This document shows, one piece after another, positions 23,373 to 31,817 of a DNA stretch of 64,000 bases. Each line of letters begins with the position of its first letter. Position 1 is the stretch's first letter. The notes under the pieces are model-generated. The model did not search any database. It worked only from the letters and a program-made list of their open reading frames with translations, and was not told the origin of the DNA. The position numbers and the translations under genes were made by a program. The stretch lies in NCBI GenBank assembly GCA_900545005.1, contig UQXO01000007.1, positions 1 through 64,000 of the forward strand. The letters are read 5' to 3'. Source of the DNA: an uncultured Mycoplasmatota bacterium (GTDB lineage: Bacteria > Bacillota_I > Bacilli_A > RF39 > UBA660).

Positions 23373-26000
23373 ATGAAAAAATTTGTATATGATTTTAATG
23401 AGGGCAATAAAGACATGAGAGAACTCTTAGGAGGTAAGGGTGCTAATCTATGTAGTATGGCCTCTCTTGGTCTACCTGTTCCCGAGGGGTTTATCATAAC
23501 GACTGAGGCTTGTAATAAGTATTATGAAGAAAATGAGACCTTACCAGTTGCTATTGAAGAAGAAATCTATAAACATTTACGTACTTTAGAAGAAAAGACA
23601 AAGAAAATCTTAGGAGATGCGAATAAACCCCTATTAGTGTCAGTTCGTAGTGGAGCTAGAAGTAGTATGCCCGGGATGATGGATACTATCTTAAATTTGG
23701 GTCTTAATGATGAGGTAGCCGCTTCTTTAAGCGCGACTATGCAAAATAAAAGATTTGTCTATGACTCTTATAGACGTCTTATTATGATGTTTTGTGATGT
23801 TGTTATGGGTGGTGATAAGAGTCTTTTTGAAGAATATTTAACTACTTATAAGAAAGAAAAAGGTTATTCAAGTGATATTGAGCTTTCCGGAGATGATTGG
23901 TTCTTTATAACTAATAAATATAAAGAAATGTATAAAGATATTACTAAAGAAGAGTTTCCTAAGGATGCTACTAGTCAGTTAATAATGGCTGTGGGAGCCG
24001 TATTTAAGTCATGGAATAATAAACGAGCTATCTACTATCGTAAGATTAATAATATTCCTGATTCTTGGGGAACAGCCGTTAACATTCAAGAGATGGTTTA
24101 TGGTAATAAGAATAATAATTCCGGAACAGGAGTAGCTTTTAGTAGAAGTCCTATTACCGGAGAAGATAAACTCTTTGGAGAATATTTAATTAATGCGCAA
24201 GGAGAAGATGTAGTAGCAGGAGTAAGAACTCCTAAGAGTATTGATTCTTTAAAAGAAATTATGCCTAATGTCTATGCCGAATTCCAAAGAATTGCGAAAA
24301 GATTAGAAGACTACTATCAAGATATGCAAGATATGGAGTTTACCATAGAAGATGGACATCTTTATATGTTACAGACGAGAAATGGTAAAAGAACGGGTTT
24401 AGCTAGTCTAAATATTGCCACCTCCCTAGTAAAAGAAGGAAAAATTACTAAGGAAGAAGCTATTGAAAGAGTTAGTATTGATGATATTACGCAAGCAATG
24501 CATCCTATATTTAAAGAAGGGAGTCTAAAGAATGCTACTCTTATTGGTAGTGGTCTTGCCGCTAGTCCTGGAGCCGCCCGAGGAGCTATTGTCTTTGAAG
24601 CTAGCAAAGCTATTGAAGAAGCTAAAAAAGGTCATAAGACCATTTTAGTCCGTCATGAAACTAGTCCCGAAGATATTGAAGGAATGCATTATGCCGAAGG
24701 TGTCTTAACTATTAGAGGAGGAATGACTTCTCATGCCGCCGTAGTAGCTAGAGGAATGGGGATTGTCTGTGTTAGTGGTTGTAGTAATATGGATATTCTT
24801 AATAATACTTTAATTACTAAGGATAAGAAAACTCTAAAAGAGGGTGATGTAATCTCAATTGATGGGACTACTGGTAACGTATATATGGGTTCTTTAGAAC
24901 TAGAAAGTGCTAGTAGTAATACCGCTTTAACGGACCTTTTAAAGATGTGTGATGAAGTTAAAAACTTAGGAGTTCGCGCGAATGCAGATACTAAAAAAGA
25001 TATGGAAATTGCCAAAAACTTTGGAGCTGAAGGAATTGGTCTTGTTCGTACGGAACATATGTTCTTTGAGACGATGCGAATCTTTAAATTTAGACAGATG
25101 ATTCTAGCTCCAGATAAAGAAACGCGTCTAAAAGCCTTAGTATCCCTTCTTCCTTATCAAGAAAAAGACTTCGAAGAATTATATCGTCTAAATTCCGGCT
25201 TACCAGTTGTTATTCGTTACTTAGACCCACCTTTACATGAATTCTTACCTAAAGAAGATAAAGAAATAGCTGAACTAGCTAAAGTCTTAAATCTTAGTAT
25301 AGAGGACTTAAAATTAAAAATAGATAGTCTAAAAGAATTTAATCCGATGATGGGACATCGTGGCTCAAGATTAGATATAACTTATCCGGAGATTGCCGTT
25401 ATGCAGACTAATGCCATTATCAGTGCTGCTTGTAATGTTAAGAACGAAGGAATTGAACCAGTGGTTGAAATCATGTTACCACTTATTATGGATAGTAAAG
25501 AATTTATTTATATAAAGAATATTGTAGAAAAAGAGATAAAAAGAGTCTTAACAAAGAGAAATATAGACTTATCTTATCAGATTGGCGCCATGATAGAAGT
25601 TCCTAGAGCCGCTATTCTAGCTGATGAATTAGCTCAAGTTTGTGATTTCTTCTCTTTTGGAACGAATGATTTAACTCAATTAACTTTTGGTTTCTCTAGA
25701 GATGATGCTGCTAAATTCTTAAAAGATTACTATGATAAGAAAATCCTAACTACTGATCCCTTTATGAACTTAGATACCAATGGGGTAGGAAAGTTAGTTA
25801 AGGTGGCAACTAAATTATCAAGAGCGATAAAACCTAATATTTCCTTAGGAGTGTGTGGAGAACATGCGGCCTCCCTAGAATCTATTATCTTCTTTGATCG
25901 TATTGGCTTATCTTATATATCAGCCTCGGCTTATCGCGTACCAATTGCCAAACTAGCCGCCGCTAAAGCCGCCCTAATTAATAAGAAAACTAATAACTAG
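23373..26000 (+). CDS. ppdK: Pyruvate, phosphate dikinase
   Basis: About 875 aa, normal length. There is a GTG then three consecutive ATG codons (23364-23373); the true start among them is uncertain. The N-terminal nucleotide-binding domain has G-G-K-G-A-N-L and S-V-R-S-G-A-R-S-S-M-P-G-M-M-D-T. The swivelling domain has G-G-M-T-S-H-A-A-V-V-A-R-G-M-G with the phospho-His. The C-terminal TIM barrel has G-L-V-R-T-E-H-M-F and G-V-C-G-E-H-A-A. It interconverts pyruvate, ATP and phosphate with PEP, AMP and PPi, a common glycolytic route in anaerobes with PPi-linked metabolism. No dikinase regulatory protein is nearby. Confidence 0.96.
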   Translation: MKKFVYDFNEGNKDMRELLGGKGANLCSMASLGLPVPEGFIITTEACNKYYEENETLPVAIEEEIYKHLRTLEEKTKKILGDANKPLLVSVRSGARSSMPGMMDTILNLGLNDEVAASLSATMQNKRFVYDSYRRLIMMFCDVVMGGDKSLFEEYLTTYKKEKGYSSDIELSGDDWFFITNKYKEMYKDITKEEFPKDATSQLIMAVGAVFKSWNNKRAIYYRKINNIPDSWGTAVNIQEMVYGNKNNNSGTGVAFSRSPITGEDKLFGEYLINAQGEDVVAGVRTPKSIDSLKEIMPNVYAEFQRIAKRLEDYYQDMQDMEFTIEDGHLYMLQTRNGKRTGLASLNIATSLVKEGKITKEEAIERVSIDDITQAMHPIFKEGSLKNATLIGSGLAASPGAARGAIVFEASKAIEEAKKGHKTILVRHETSPEDIEGMHYAEGVLTIRGGMTSHAAVVARGMGIVCVSGCSNMDILNNTLITKDKKTLKEGDVISIDGTTGNVYMGSLELESASSNTALTDLLKMCDEVKNLGVRANADTKKDMEIAKNFGAEGIGLVRTEHMFFETMRIFKFRQMILAPDKETRLKALVSLLPYQEKDFEELYRLNSGLPVVIRYLDPPLHEFLPKEDKEIAELAKVLNLSIEDLKLKIDSLKEFNPMMGHRGSRLDITYPEIAVMQTNAIISAACNVKNEGIEPVVEIMLPLIMDSKEFIYIKNIVEKEIKRVLTKRNIDLSYQIGAMIEVPRAAILADELAQVCDFFSFGTNDLTQLTFGFSRDDAAKFLKDYYDKKILTTDPFMNLDTNGVGKLVKVATKLSRAIKPNISLGVCGEHAASLESIIFFDRIGLSYISASAYRVPIAKLAAAKAALINKKTNN

Positions 26001-26023
26001 TACCTTAATTGGTACTTTTTTTC
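25999..26023 (+). terminator. Intrinsic terminator after ppdK
   Basis: Stem AGTACC / GGTACT with loop TTAATT and a T tract, overlapping the stop codon. Confidence 0.85.
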
Positions 26024-26038
26024 TTTAAGAAAATATAG

Positions 26039-26044
26039 TATAAT
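26039..26044 (+). promoter_or_regulatory. -10 element of the PfkB-kinase gene
   Basis: TATAAT 24 bases before the start of the gene at 26069, directly after the ppdK terminator. Confidence 0.55.
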
Positions 26045-26068
26045 TTGTAATATAGATGGAGGATAAAA

Positions 26069-26974
26069 ATGATAAAAACATTATCTTTAGGACAAGCTAA
26101 TTATGATATTTATGTAAGTGTAGATACCTTTCCACAGGAAGGAACAAAAACTAGATTTATTAATAAGATTGGTTGTGGTGGAGGAACGTCATGTAACGTT
26201 TCTTATATGTTAGCTAAATGGGGTGTTTCATCGACTTTTGCTGGAGTCGTTGGTAATGATGTTTATGGAACTAGAGTTCGTAAGGAATTAGAAAGTGCAG
26301 GAGTAGATACCAGATATATTGAAACTTCTTATGAAAAGGATACCGTCTTAGCATTTAATATCTTAGATAGTAGTAAAAAGGTCCCAACAAAATTAGAAGT
26401 TGCCGATGAATATGTTAAATTAAAGAAGTTTGATTTTGATTTTCAACCAGACTTAATTATCTTAGATGGTGGTGATACTTATGCTTCTAAACAGACAATC
26501 GAAAGATTTCCTCGAGCTATTAGTGTCTTAAAAATAGACCGTTTTAATCAGGATATTGCTGCTGTAGCTCTAAAAGTCAATTACTTAATTTGTTCTTTAG
26601 ATTTTGCTAGTGATGTGATGAAATCTCCAGTAGATAAGAGTAATGTGAGTAGCTTAGTTAATTGTTATACCGAGCTTCGCAATCGTTTTGAACATCAGAA
26701 TATAATTATTACTTTAGGAAGTAATGGGGCTATGTATTTAGTAGATGACCAAATTAAGATTTCTCCCGCTTTAAAGATGGATATCGTAGATACTTCTGGG
26801 TGTGGTGATATCTTTACCGGGGCTTTCTGTTACGGACTAGCAGCCAGTTATCCTTTAGAAAAGGCTATTAAATATGGTAATATTGCGGCAGGGTTAGCAA
26901 CGAGAACTATTGGGGGAAGATTATCAATTCCTAAACTAGATGAGGTTAATAAAATCTATGAGAAAAATAATTGA
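26069..26974 (+). CDS. PfkB-family carbohydrate/nucleoside kinase
   Basis: 301 aa. PfkB landmarks: G-C-G-G-G-T-S-C-N-V-S-Y near residue 37, G-V-V-G-N-D-V-Y-G near 60, and the C-terminal D-T-S-G-C-G-D-I-F-T-G-A-F near 236 with the catalytic Asp and anion hole. Substrate cannot be fixed from sequence; ribokinase, fructokinase and related activities are all possible. Ribosome site GGAGGA. It overlaps the Smr gene. Confidence 0.88.
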   Translation: MIKTLSLGQANYDIYVSVDTFPQEGTKTRFINKIGCGGGTSCNVSYMLAKWGVSSTFAGVVGNDVYGTRVRKELESAGVDTRYIETSYEKDTVLAFNILDSSKKVPTKLEVADEYVKLKKFDFDFQPDLIILDGGDTYASKQTIERFPRAISVLKIDRFNQDIAAVALKVNYLICSLDFASDVMKSPVDKSNVSSLVNCYTELRNRFEHQNIIITLGSNGAMYLVDDQIKISPALKMDIVDTSGCGDIFTGAFCYGLAASYPLEKAIKYGNIAAGLATRTIGGRLSIPKLDEVNKIYEKNN

Positions 26975-27236
26975 TCCTTTTACAGATTATTTACCTCATT
27001 TAGACTTACACGGTGAGACGACTGCTACTTGTGTTTATCTTGTAGAGTCGTTTTTACGTGATAATGTGAAACTTAGAAATACGAAAGTAGTAATTATCCA
27101 TGGTAAAGGTAGTGGAGCTATAAGAGGCAAGACTCATGAACTCTTAAAGAAAAATAAGACCGTTTCTAAGTATTATATAGATGGTTTAAATGATGGACAA
27201 ACAATTGTTGAACTAAAAATTGCTAGAAAAATTTGA
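26958..27236 (+). CDS. Small Smr-domain protein
   Basis: 92 aa from the ATG at 26958; an upstream ATG at 26940 is also possible. Motifs L-D-L-H-G near residue 20 and H-G-K-G-S-G-A-I-R near 50 define the Smr domain, as found at the C-terminus of MutS2. Here the domain stands alone. Smr domains can act as nucleases or in RNA/DNA binding. It overlaps the kinase gene by 17 bases. Confidence 0.85.
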   Translation: MRKIIDPFTDYLPHLDLHGETTATCVYLVESFLRDNVKLRNTKVVIIHGKGSGAIRGKTHELLKKNKTVSKYYIDGLNDGQTIVELKIARKI

Positions 27237-27261
27237 CAAAACCTAGGAAATTTGGTAATAT
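27233..27261 (+). promoter_or_regulatory. Upstream promoter of the 27380 gene
   Basis: TTGACA (27233-27238), 17-bp spacer, TAATAT (27256-27261). The -35 overlaps the stop of the Smr gene. Confidence 0.6.
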
Positions 27262-27317
27262 TAAGTCCCAATGGTAACTCGTATATATAGTAAAGATAGG
27301 CATCTTCGGATTGAAAT

Positions 27318-27346
27318 TTGACATTTGTAAACTTTTGTGCTATAAT
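27318..27346 (+). promoter_or_regulatory. Consensus promoter of the 27380 gene
   Basis: TTGACA (27318-27323), 17-bp spacer, TATAAT (27341-27346): a perfect consensus, the best in the window, 33 bases before the start codon. Confidence 0.9.
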
Positions 27347-27379
27347 GTCGCTATCAAAGGGTTTTTAGGGGGAATGGTT

Positions 27380-27802
27380 ATGAAAGGTTTTGTTTTAGAT
27401 TATACAAACGAAAATGAGTATCACAAACTAGAAAGAGCATTAAAAAAATATAATATGCTTGCTTATAAAAAATTAAATTTTGAATATTATCCTGATTTGA
27501 GAGATGGTAAATTTGTTGGTGAATTAGTTTCTCAAAATAAGAGTAAACACACTAAGACTTATGAGTTGAAATTACCTAGTGATAGAAAATTTGCTCAAAT
27601 TCATGGTGATGTCAAATTGCACTATGTAGTGTATGAACAGGAAGAAATGGTTATGTTGGATACTATTACACCATCAGATATTTTACTTGAAGGTCATCAA
27701 TCAGAACTTGCAACTTATAAAGGTGTTATGATATCTAAAGAAAATGCTTCAAAAGACATGTTTAAAATTGATTTATTAAATATGTTACAAAATAATAAGT
27801 AG
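27380..27802 (+). CDS. Unrecognised 140-aa cytoplasmic protein under a strong promoter
   Basis: Start ATG 27380 is 6-7 bases after GGGGGA. The protein is soluble, about 140 aa, with N-terminal M-K-G-F-V-L-D-Y-T-N-E-N-E-Y and a middle region F-A-Q-I-H-G-D-V-K-L-H-Y-V-V-Y-E. I cannot assign a family. It is monocistronic, between the Smr gene and two tRNA genes, and driven by tandem promoters including a perfect consensus, which suggests high constitutive expression. Confidence 0.8.
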   Translation: MKGFVLDYTNENEYHKLERALKKYNMLAYKKLNFEYYPDLRDGKFVGELVSQNKSKHTKTYELKLPSDRKFAQIHGDVKLHYVVYEQEEMVMLDTITPSDILLEGHQSELATYKGVMISKENASKDMFKIDLLNMLQNNK

Positions 27803-27891
27803 TGATGCTTATTTTTTTTGTTTTTTGCTATAAATTTCTTGCAAGTCTAAAAGATTTATGGTATATTTAATTAGTCGAAAGAAGTATTGAT

Positions 27892-27968
27892 GGACCCTTA
27901 GCTCAATCGGTTAGAGCAATCGGCTCATAACCGATGGGTTGTAGGTTCGAGTCCTACAGGGTCCACCA
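27892..27968 (+). tRNA. tRNA with CAU anticodon, probably tRNA-Ile2 (lysidine type)
   Basis: 77 nt including encoded CCA. Acceptor GGACCCT pairs with AGGGTCC; anticodon loop CTCATAA. The body closely resembles bacterial tRNA-Ile(k2CAU) (GGACC... acceptor, GGCTCATAACC anticodon arm). Elongator tRNA-Met is the alternative. Confidence 0.9.
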
Positions 27969-27980
27969 TTATAAATATTT

Positions 27981-28065
27981 GCGGGTATGGCGGAATTGGT
28001 AGACGCACTAGACTTAGGATCTAGCGGAGAGATCCATGGGGGTTCAAGTCCCTTTACCCGCACCA
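27981..28065 (+). tRNA. tRNA-Leu (UAG)
   Basis: 85 nt with encoded CCA and a long variable arm. Acceptor GCGGGTA pairs with TACCCGC; anticodon loop CTTAGGA gives UAG. Confidence 0.95.
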
Positions 28066-28076
28066 ATTAAGATATT

Positions 28077-28103
28077 AAAGTCTCAAGTAATTGAGGCTTT
28101 TTT
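28077..28103 (+). terminator. Intrinsic terminator of the tRNA pair
   Basis: Stem AAAGTCTCAA / TTGAGGCTTT (one G-T pair) with loop GTAA and T tract. Confidence 0.85.
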
Positions 28104-28231
28104 CTTTATTAAAATGATTTTAAAAAAATTATTTAACATAAAATGTCAAGTTTGGAAATATTTTGGAATTATTTGTAAAAAAGATTGAAAAAATCTTTGA
28201 ACTTATGGTACTATTATAATAGGTGATAGAT

Positions 28232-28762
28232 ATGAATATAGTGATTATAGTAGCAAAGAATTTATTAGAATATTTTAATTCTTTGAATGCTTATGATATG
28301 ATATTTATGGGTGCAAATATTGTCTTAATGTTACTGATTGCTACTTTTATATATGTCTTAAAGATTAAAGATAATTCTGTAGTTAAAGAAGAAGTATTAA
28401 CTGATACTAAAGATAGTGATATTTCTTTAGAGGCTTTAACTACTAAGTTACAAAATAATCCTCTTGTAAGAGAAGATTTAACTCCTTTTGAATCGGAAGA
28501 AGAGACTAAAGCTATTATTAGTTATGATGAACTTATAAAGACTCAAAGTATTCCCGTCTTAAAATATAAAAACGAAGAAGAAATTAATGGCCTTTTAGTA
28601 AAAGCTATTGATGTTAATAATCTAATTGAAACGATGGATCCTAAGCCTATTAGTCATCCCGTTACTTATAATGCTATGAAGAAAACTCATCGTGCTATTA
28701 GTGCTTTAAAAGAAGAAGAACTAGTTATTACTCTAAGAAAATTAGACAGTATTGATAAGTAG
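28232..28762 (+). CDS. Unrecognised single-pass membrane protein
   Basis: 176 aa from the ATG at 28232, which follows AGGTGAT. One transmembrane helix at about residues 25-45 (I-F-M-G-A-N-I-V-L-M-L-L-I-A), then an acidic cytoplasmic-type tail with L-K-Y-K-N-E-E-E-I-N-G-L-L-V and a helical C-terminus. No family recognised. TATAAT at 28215-28220 lies just upstream. Confidence 0.75.
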   Translation: MNIVIIVAKNLLEYFNSLNAYDMIFMGANIVLMLLIATFIYVLKIKDNSVVKEEVLTDTKDSDISLEALTTKLQNNPLVREDLTPFESEEETKAIISYDELIKTQSIPVLKYKNEEEINGLLVKAIDVNNLIETMDPKPISHPVTYNAMKKTHRAISALKEEELVITLRKLDSIDK

Positions 28763-28782
28763 ATAATTCTACTTATTTTTTT
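28755..28782 (+). terminator. Intrinsic terminator of the 28232 gene
   Basis: Perfect stem ATAAGTAGA / TCTACTTAT, loop TAAT, T tract. The stem includes the TAG stop codon. Confidence 0.9.
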
Positions 28783-28843
28783 ATGTCTTTGGAAACTAAA
28801 ATTCTAAGGATAGACCGTGAAGAAATGTCTTATCATTAAATTA

Positions 28844-28869
28844 TAAAAAAATACTGATATTATCAGTAT
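28844..28869 (-). terminator. Intrinsic terminator of the 28869-29318 gene
   Basis: On the minus strand, stem ATACTGATA / TATCAGTAT (one-base centre) followed by seven T. Confidence 0.85.
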
Positions 28870-29318
28870 CATTTGAACTTTTTAATATCAGTTCTAGAAG
28901 CCATATAATCCATAGAAATATTATAGACTTTACAAATACAATAAAGATTTGTAGTAGAGATTAAATTATAACCCGTTTCATAATGGCTATAAGTAGTCTG
29001 TGATAGACCACAACTACTGGCAAATTTTTCTTGAGATAAGCCTAGTTCTTTACGAGTTTTCTTAAGATTTCTACTAATCGCACTTTTAGAAATTCTATTC
29101 TGAAGTTTAGAAGGATAGTTCTTTTTACTAAGACCAACGGCATAGTCTAGCGAATAATTATATTTTTCACAGAACTCCATTAACTTTTCTAATGGAATAG
29201 GATCATTAGCTGTTTCCCAACCAGATACGGTTTTCCGACTTACCCCTAAAATGTTACCTAGTTGTGCTTGGGTCATCCCTAATTTTTCTCGACACCATTT
29301 CAAATTATTACCTAACAT
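28869..29318 (-). CDS. Tandem two-domain XRE/HTH regulator, copy 1
   Basis: 149 aa from the ATG ending at 29318 (GGTGAT upstream on the minus strand). Two Cro/C1-type helix-turn-helix domains. The first covers about 5-60 with M-T-Q-A-Q-L-G-N-I-L-G-V-S-R-K-T-V-S-G-W-E. The second covers about 82-140 with L-S-Q-E-K-F-A-S-S-C-G-L-S-Q-T-T-Y-S-H-Y-E. It ends N-I-S-M-D-Y-M-A-S-R-T-D. It is a paralogue of the next gene. No ligand domain is seen. Confidence 0.88.
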   Translation of the reverse strand: MLGNNLKWCREKLGMTQAQLGNILGVSRKTVSGWETANDPIPLEKLMEFCEKYNYSLDYAVGLSKKNYPSKLQNRISKSAISRNLKKTRKELGLSQEKFASSCGLSQTTYSHYETGYNLISTTNLYCICKVYNISMDYMASRTDIKKFK

Positions 29319-29414
29319 ATTAAATATCACCAGACACATTTTCTCAAATAATTAGAAACTTTTAAAGATATATCTGGACAATATATTAAAAATCAAAAGA
29401 TATTTATTAGTAAC

Positions 29415-29861
29415 TTATTTACAAAACATATTATTAGTGCGGTTAACTATATAATCCATAGAAATATTATAAGTTTTACATAAGTAATAAAGATTAGTAG
29501 TAGTTATTAAGTATTTACCAGTCTCATAACCACTATAAGTAGTCTGAGGAAGTTTACACTCATCAGAAAGCACTTGTTGGGAGATATTACGACTCTTACG
29601 AAACTTCTTTAGATTTTTACTTATTAAAGCTCGGTTGATTTTAAAGGGACCGTAATGCTTATTTTTTCTTGTTAAACCACAGACGAAATCTAAGGAATAA
29701 TTATATTCACTACAAAACTTAGCTAGCTTGGAAAGTGGAATAGAAGAATTAGCATTTTCCCAAGCTCGAATAGAGGCATCACTAACTTCAAAAAACTTTC
29801 CTAATTGTTCTTGCGTAAGCTCTAATTCCTCCCTACAATATCTTAAATTATTGTCAAACAT
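29415..29861 (-). CDS. Tandem two-domain XRE/HTH regulator, copy 2
   Basis: 148 aa from the ATG ending at 29861 (GGTGAT upstream). Same two-HTH layout as copy 1: L-T-Q-E-Q-L-G-K-F-F-E-V-S-D-A-S-I-R-A-W-E, then N-I-S-Q-Q-V-L-S-D-E-C-K-L-P-Q-T-T-Y-S-G-Y-E, and the shared end N-I-S-M-D-Y-I-V-N-R-T. The recognition helices differ from copy 1, so the targets probably differ. It is divergent from the membrane HTH gene at 29966 across a 104-bp shared region. Confidence 0.88.
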   Translation of the reverse strand: MFDNNLRYCREELELTQEQLGKFFEVSDASIRAWENANSSIPLSKLAKFCSEYNYSLDFVCGLTRKNKHYGPFKINRALISKNLKKFRKSRNISQQVLSDECKLPQTTYSGYETGKYLITTTNLYYLCKTYNISMDYIVNRTNNMFCK

Positions 29862-29965
29862 TCTAATCACCAAGACAATTGTGCCATTAAAATAGTGAAT
29901 ATCTTGTAAAACCGAAGACTATCCGTTAAAAATATGATATACTTTAATTTAGAAGGAGAGTTTAT

Positions 29966-30298
29966 ATGAAGAAAGAAAGAATTAGTAGATTTATGTTAGA
30001 CAAAATGCGGGAAAACAAAATAACAGACCGTGATTTAGCTATGGCTATAAGTGTTCCGGACTTTGTTATTAGTCTCTATTTAAAAGGAATAATAATGCCT
30101 AATATCTATGATTTAGAGTTGATTGCTTTTAAGTTAAATGTGAGTTTAAATGAACTTTTAGGAGGTTCAGAAGCTGATAAAGGTGATGATGATATGATTT
30201 ATTATTATGCCTTAAAATCGCGAAAGAGAATAATTACGGCCATAATTATATATATTGTTCTTTTAATAGCAGCAATTATTGTAGCAATTATTGTATAA
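29966..30298 (+). CDS. Membrane-anchored XRE/HTH protein
   Basis: 110 aa, site AGAAGGAGAG. N-terminal HTH domain (about 5-68) with R-D-L-A-M-A-I-S-V-P-D-F-V-I-S-L-Y-L-K-G and L-N-V-S-L-N-E-L-L-G-G. A charged linker follows, then one C-terminal hydrophobic helix (about 88-110) made almost wholly of Ile/Val/Ala/Leu. The DNA-binding domain would therefore sit at the membrane. It ends 39 bases before sigG and probably shares its transcript. Confidence 0.82.
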   Translation: MKKERISRFMLDKMRENKITDRDLAMAISVPDFVISLYLKGIIMPNIYDLELIAFKLNVSLNELLGGSEADKGDDDMIYYYALKSRKRIITAIIIYIVLLIAAIIVAIIV

Positions 30299-30337
30299 AT
30301 ACGAAGAAAATTGTCCATAATCTTCTTAGGTGATAAG

Positions 30338-31114
30338 ATGGGAAGATACAAAGTAGATATTGCAGGCATTAAGACTAGTGATTTAAAAGTTATCAGTAAC
30401 GAAGAGATGAAAAATCTGTTTATTAAGATGCAAGCGGGAGACGCTTTAGCTAAAGAGACTATTATTAATGGTAATTTAAGACTAGTTTTATCTTTAGTAC
30501 AACGTTTTGATAAGGGTAAATATAATGTTGATGACTTATTTCAGATTGGTTGTGTTGGGTTAATTAAAGCAGTTGATAATTTTGATTTAAATTATAACTG
30601 TCTTTTTTCGACTTATGCCGTTCCTTTGATAATGGGGGAAATTAGAAGATTTATTAGAGATAATACTTCTTTAAGAATTAGTCGGAAAATTAAAGATAAT
30701 GCTTATCGAATTTTAAAATATAAAGAAGAGTATATTAAAGAATATGATAAAGAACCATCTTGGGAAGAGATTGGTGCTGCTTTAGAGATTAGTTTATATG
30801 ATATTAAAGATGCGATGGACAGTTTAGTAAATCCGGTAAGTATTTTTGAGCCTATTTATAATGATGGTGGGGATACGATTTATCTTTGCGATAAATTGTC
30901 GGATACAAGAAATGAAAGAACGGATAAAGAGCTTTTGCTTACTTTGAAGAAGGCTATTTTAGGGTTAAAAAAAAGAGAACAGATTGTTCTTGAAGATCGA
31001 TATGTGATGGGACACACCCAAGAAGAGATAGCGGCATCCTTAAATATTAGTCAAGCTCAGGTATCAAGAATTGAAAAGAGTGCTATTAGCACTCTTCGCC
31101 GAATTCTTAAATAA
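30338..31114 (+). CDS. sigG: RNA polymerase sporulation sigma factor SigG
   Basis: 258 aa from the ATG at 30338 (site AGGTGATAAG). The N-terminus M-G-R-Y-K-V-D-I-A-G-I-K-T-S-x-L-x-V is the SigG form. Region 2 has N-G-N-L-R-L-V-L-S-L-V-Q-R-F and F-S-T-Y-A-V-P-L-I-M-G-E-I-R-R-F. The S-I-F-E-P-I-Y-N-D-G-G-D motif is typical of SigG/SigF. Region 4 ends N-I-S-Q-A-Q-V-S-R-I-E-K-S-A. SigG drives late forespore genes. The usual upstream spoIIGA-sigE pair is absent; ylmC/ymxH follows nearby, as in Bacillus. Confidence 0.95.
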   Translation: MGRYKVDIAGIKTSDLKVISNEEMKNLFIKMQAGDALAKETIINGNLRLVLSLVQRFDKGKYNVDDLFQIGCVGLIKAVDNFDLNYNCLFSTYAVPLIMGEIRRFIRDNTSLRISRKIKDNAYRILKYKEEYIKEYDKEPSWEEIGAALEISLYDIKDAMDSLVNPVSIFEPIYNDGGDTIYLCDKLSDTRNERTDKELLLTLKKAILGLKKREQIVLEDRYVMGHTQEEIAASLNISQAQVSRIEKSAISTLRRILK

Positions 31115-31498
31115 CTATTTAGTTTTCTTATTTATTTCGTTTAAATTTAGATAAATCTTGTAGATAATCATAAGACTTTCAAAGGCCATTCTTAAAATTA
31201 TATTACCTAAGACTAAAAGTAATAAGAAGAAAAGAAATGAAGTACCTATGTAACCAAAAGCACTAATAGTTAGATATAAACTACTAAAGATATAAGTAAT
31301 CTTTAAAATAGGTTCCATAAAGAAATTATTAAAGTGTAAATAATCATATAATCTTTTTAAGGGATTACTATAAGAAGCTTTGTTACGTTTATCCATAAAT
31401 ACGAAGTAAATAATGATGGTAGCAGCTAGAGCAATAATAAATGCTATTAATTTAAAATTGTAAACATTACTAGTTTTATATAGTTCGTAATCGTACAT
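31115..31498 (-). CDS. Unrecognised membrane protein, convergent with sigG
   Basis: 127 aa from the ATG ending at 31498, with GGAAAGGA upstream on the minus strand. Three or four hydrophobic segments (about 14-33, 62-80, 82-105). The gene abuts the sigG stop exactly, tail to tail. No family recognised. Confidence 0.7.
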   Translation of the reverse strand: MYDYELYKTSNVYNFKLIAFIIALAATIIIYFVFMDKRNKASYSNPLKRLYDYLHFNNFFMEPILKITYIFSSLYLTISAFGYIGTSFLFFLLLLVLGNIILRMAFESLMIIYKIYLNLNEINKKTK

Positions 31499-31570
31499 AA
31501 TAATCGTCCTTTCCAAGGTTATTTTAGCAAAAAATAATTGTTCATGCAATATAATTAAATAGGTGATATT

Positions 31571-31801
31571 ATGCGTTTATCAGATTTACAAAGTAAAGAT
31601 ATTGTTAATATTAATGATGGAAAGAAAATTGGGCGAATTATTGATGCTAGTATTAATGATACAGGGATGATTGAATACCTAAGTATTGAAAGATTTCGCG
31701 GGATAAATGGGCTTTTTAATAAAGATAATGAGACTACCATTACTTTTAAACAGATAAAAAGAATAGGCGAAGATGTTATTTTAGTTGATATTGTGGTATA
31801 A
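31571..31801 (+). CDS. ylmC: YlmC/YmxH-family PRC-barrel sporulation protein
   Basis: 76 aa. M-R-L-S-D-L-Q-S-K-D-I-V-N-I-N-D-G-K-K-I-G and I-x-R-I-G-E-D-V-I-L-V fit the short PRC-barrel proteins YlmC/YmxH. In Bacillus ylmC follows sigG in the sigE-sigG region. Exact role in sporulation is not known. Confidence 0.88.
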   Translation: MRLSDLQSKDIVNINDGKKIGRIIDASINDTGMIEYLSIERFRGINGLFNKDNETTITFKQIKRIGEDVILVDIVV

Positions 31802-31817
31802 TACCTATGTGATTTTG

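Noticed and set aside
24362..25015. Minus-strand frames of 81 and 94 codons inside ppdK
   Set aside because: Fully inside a conserved enzyme gene; shadows.
27892..27968. Initiator tRNA-fMet
   Set aside because: The acceptor begins with a paired G-C, and the anticodon arm lacks the three G-C pairs of initiators; Ile2 or elongator Met fits better.
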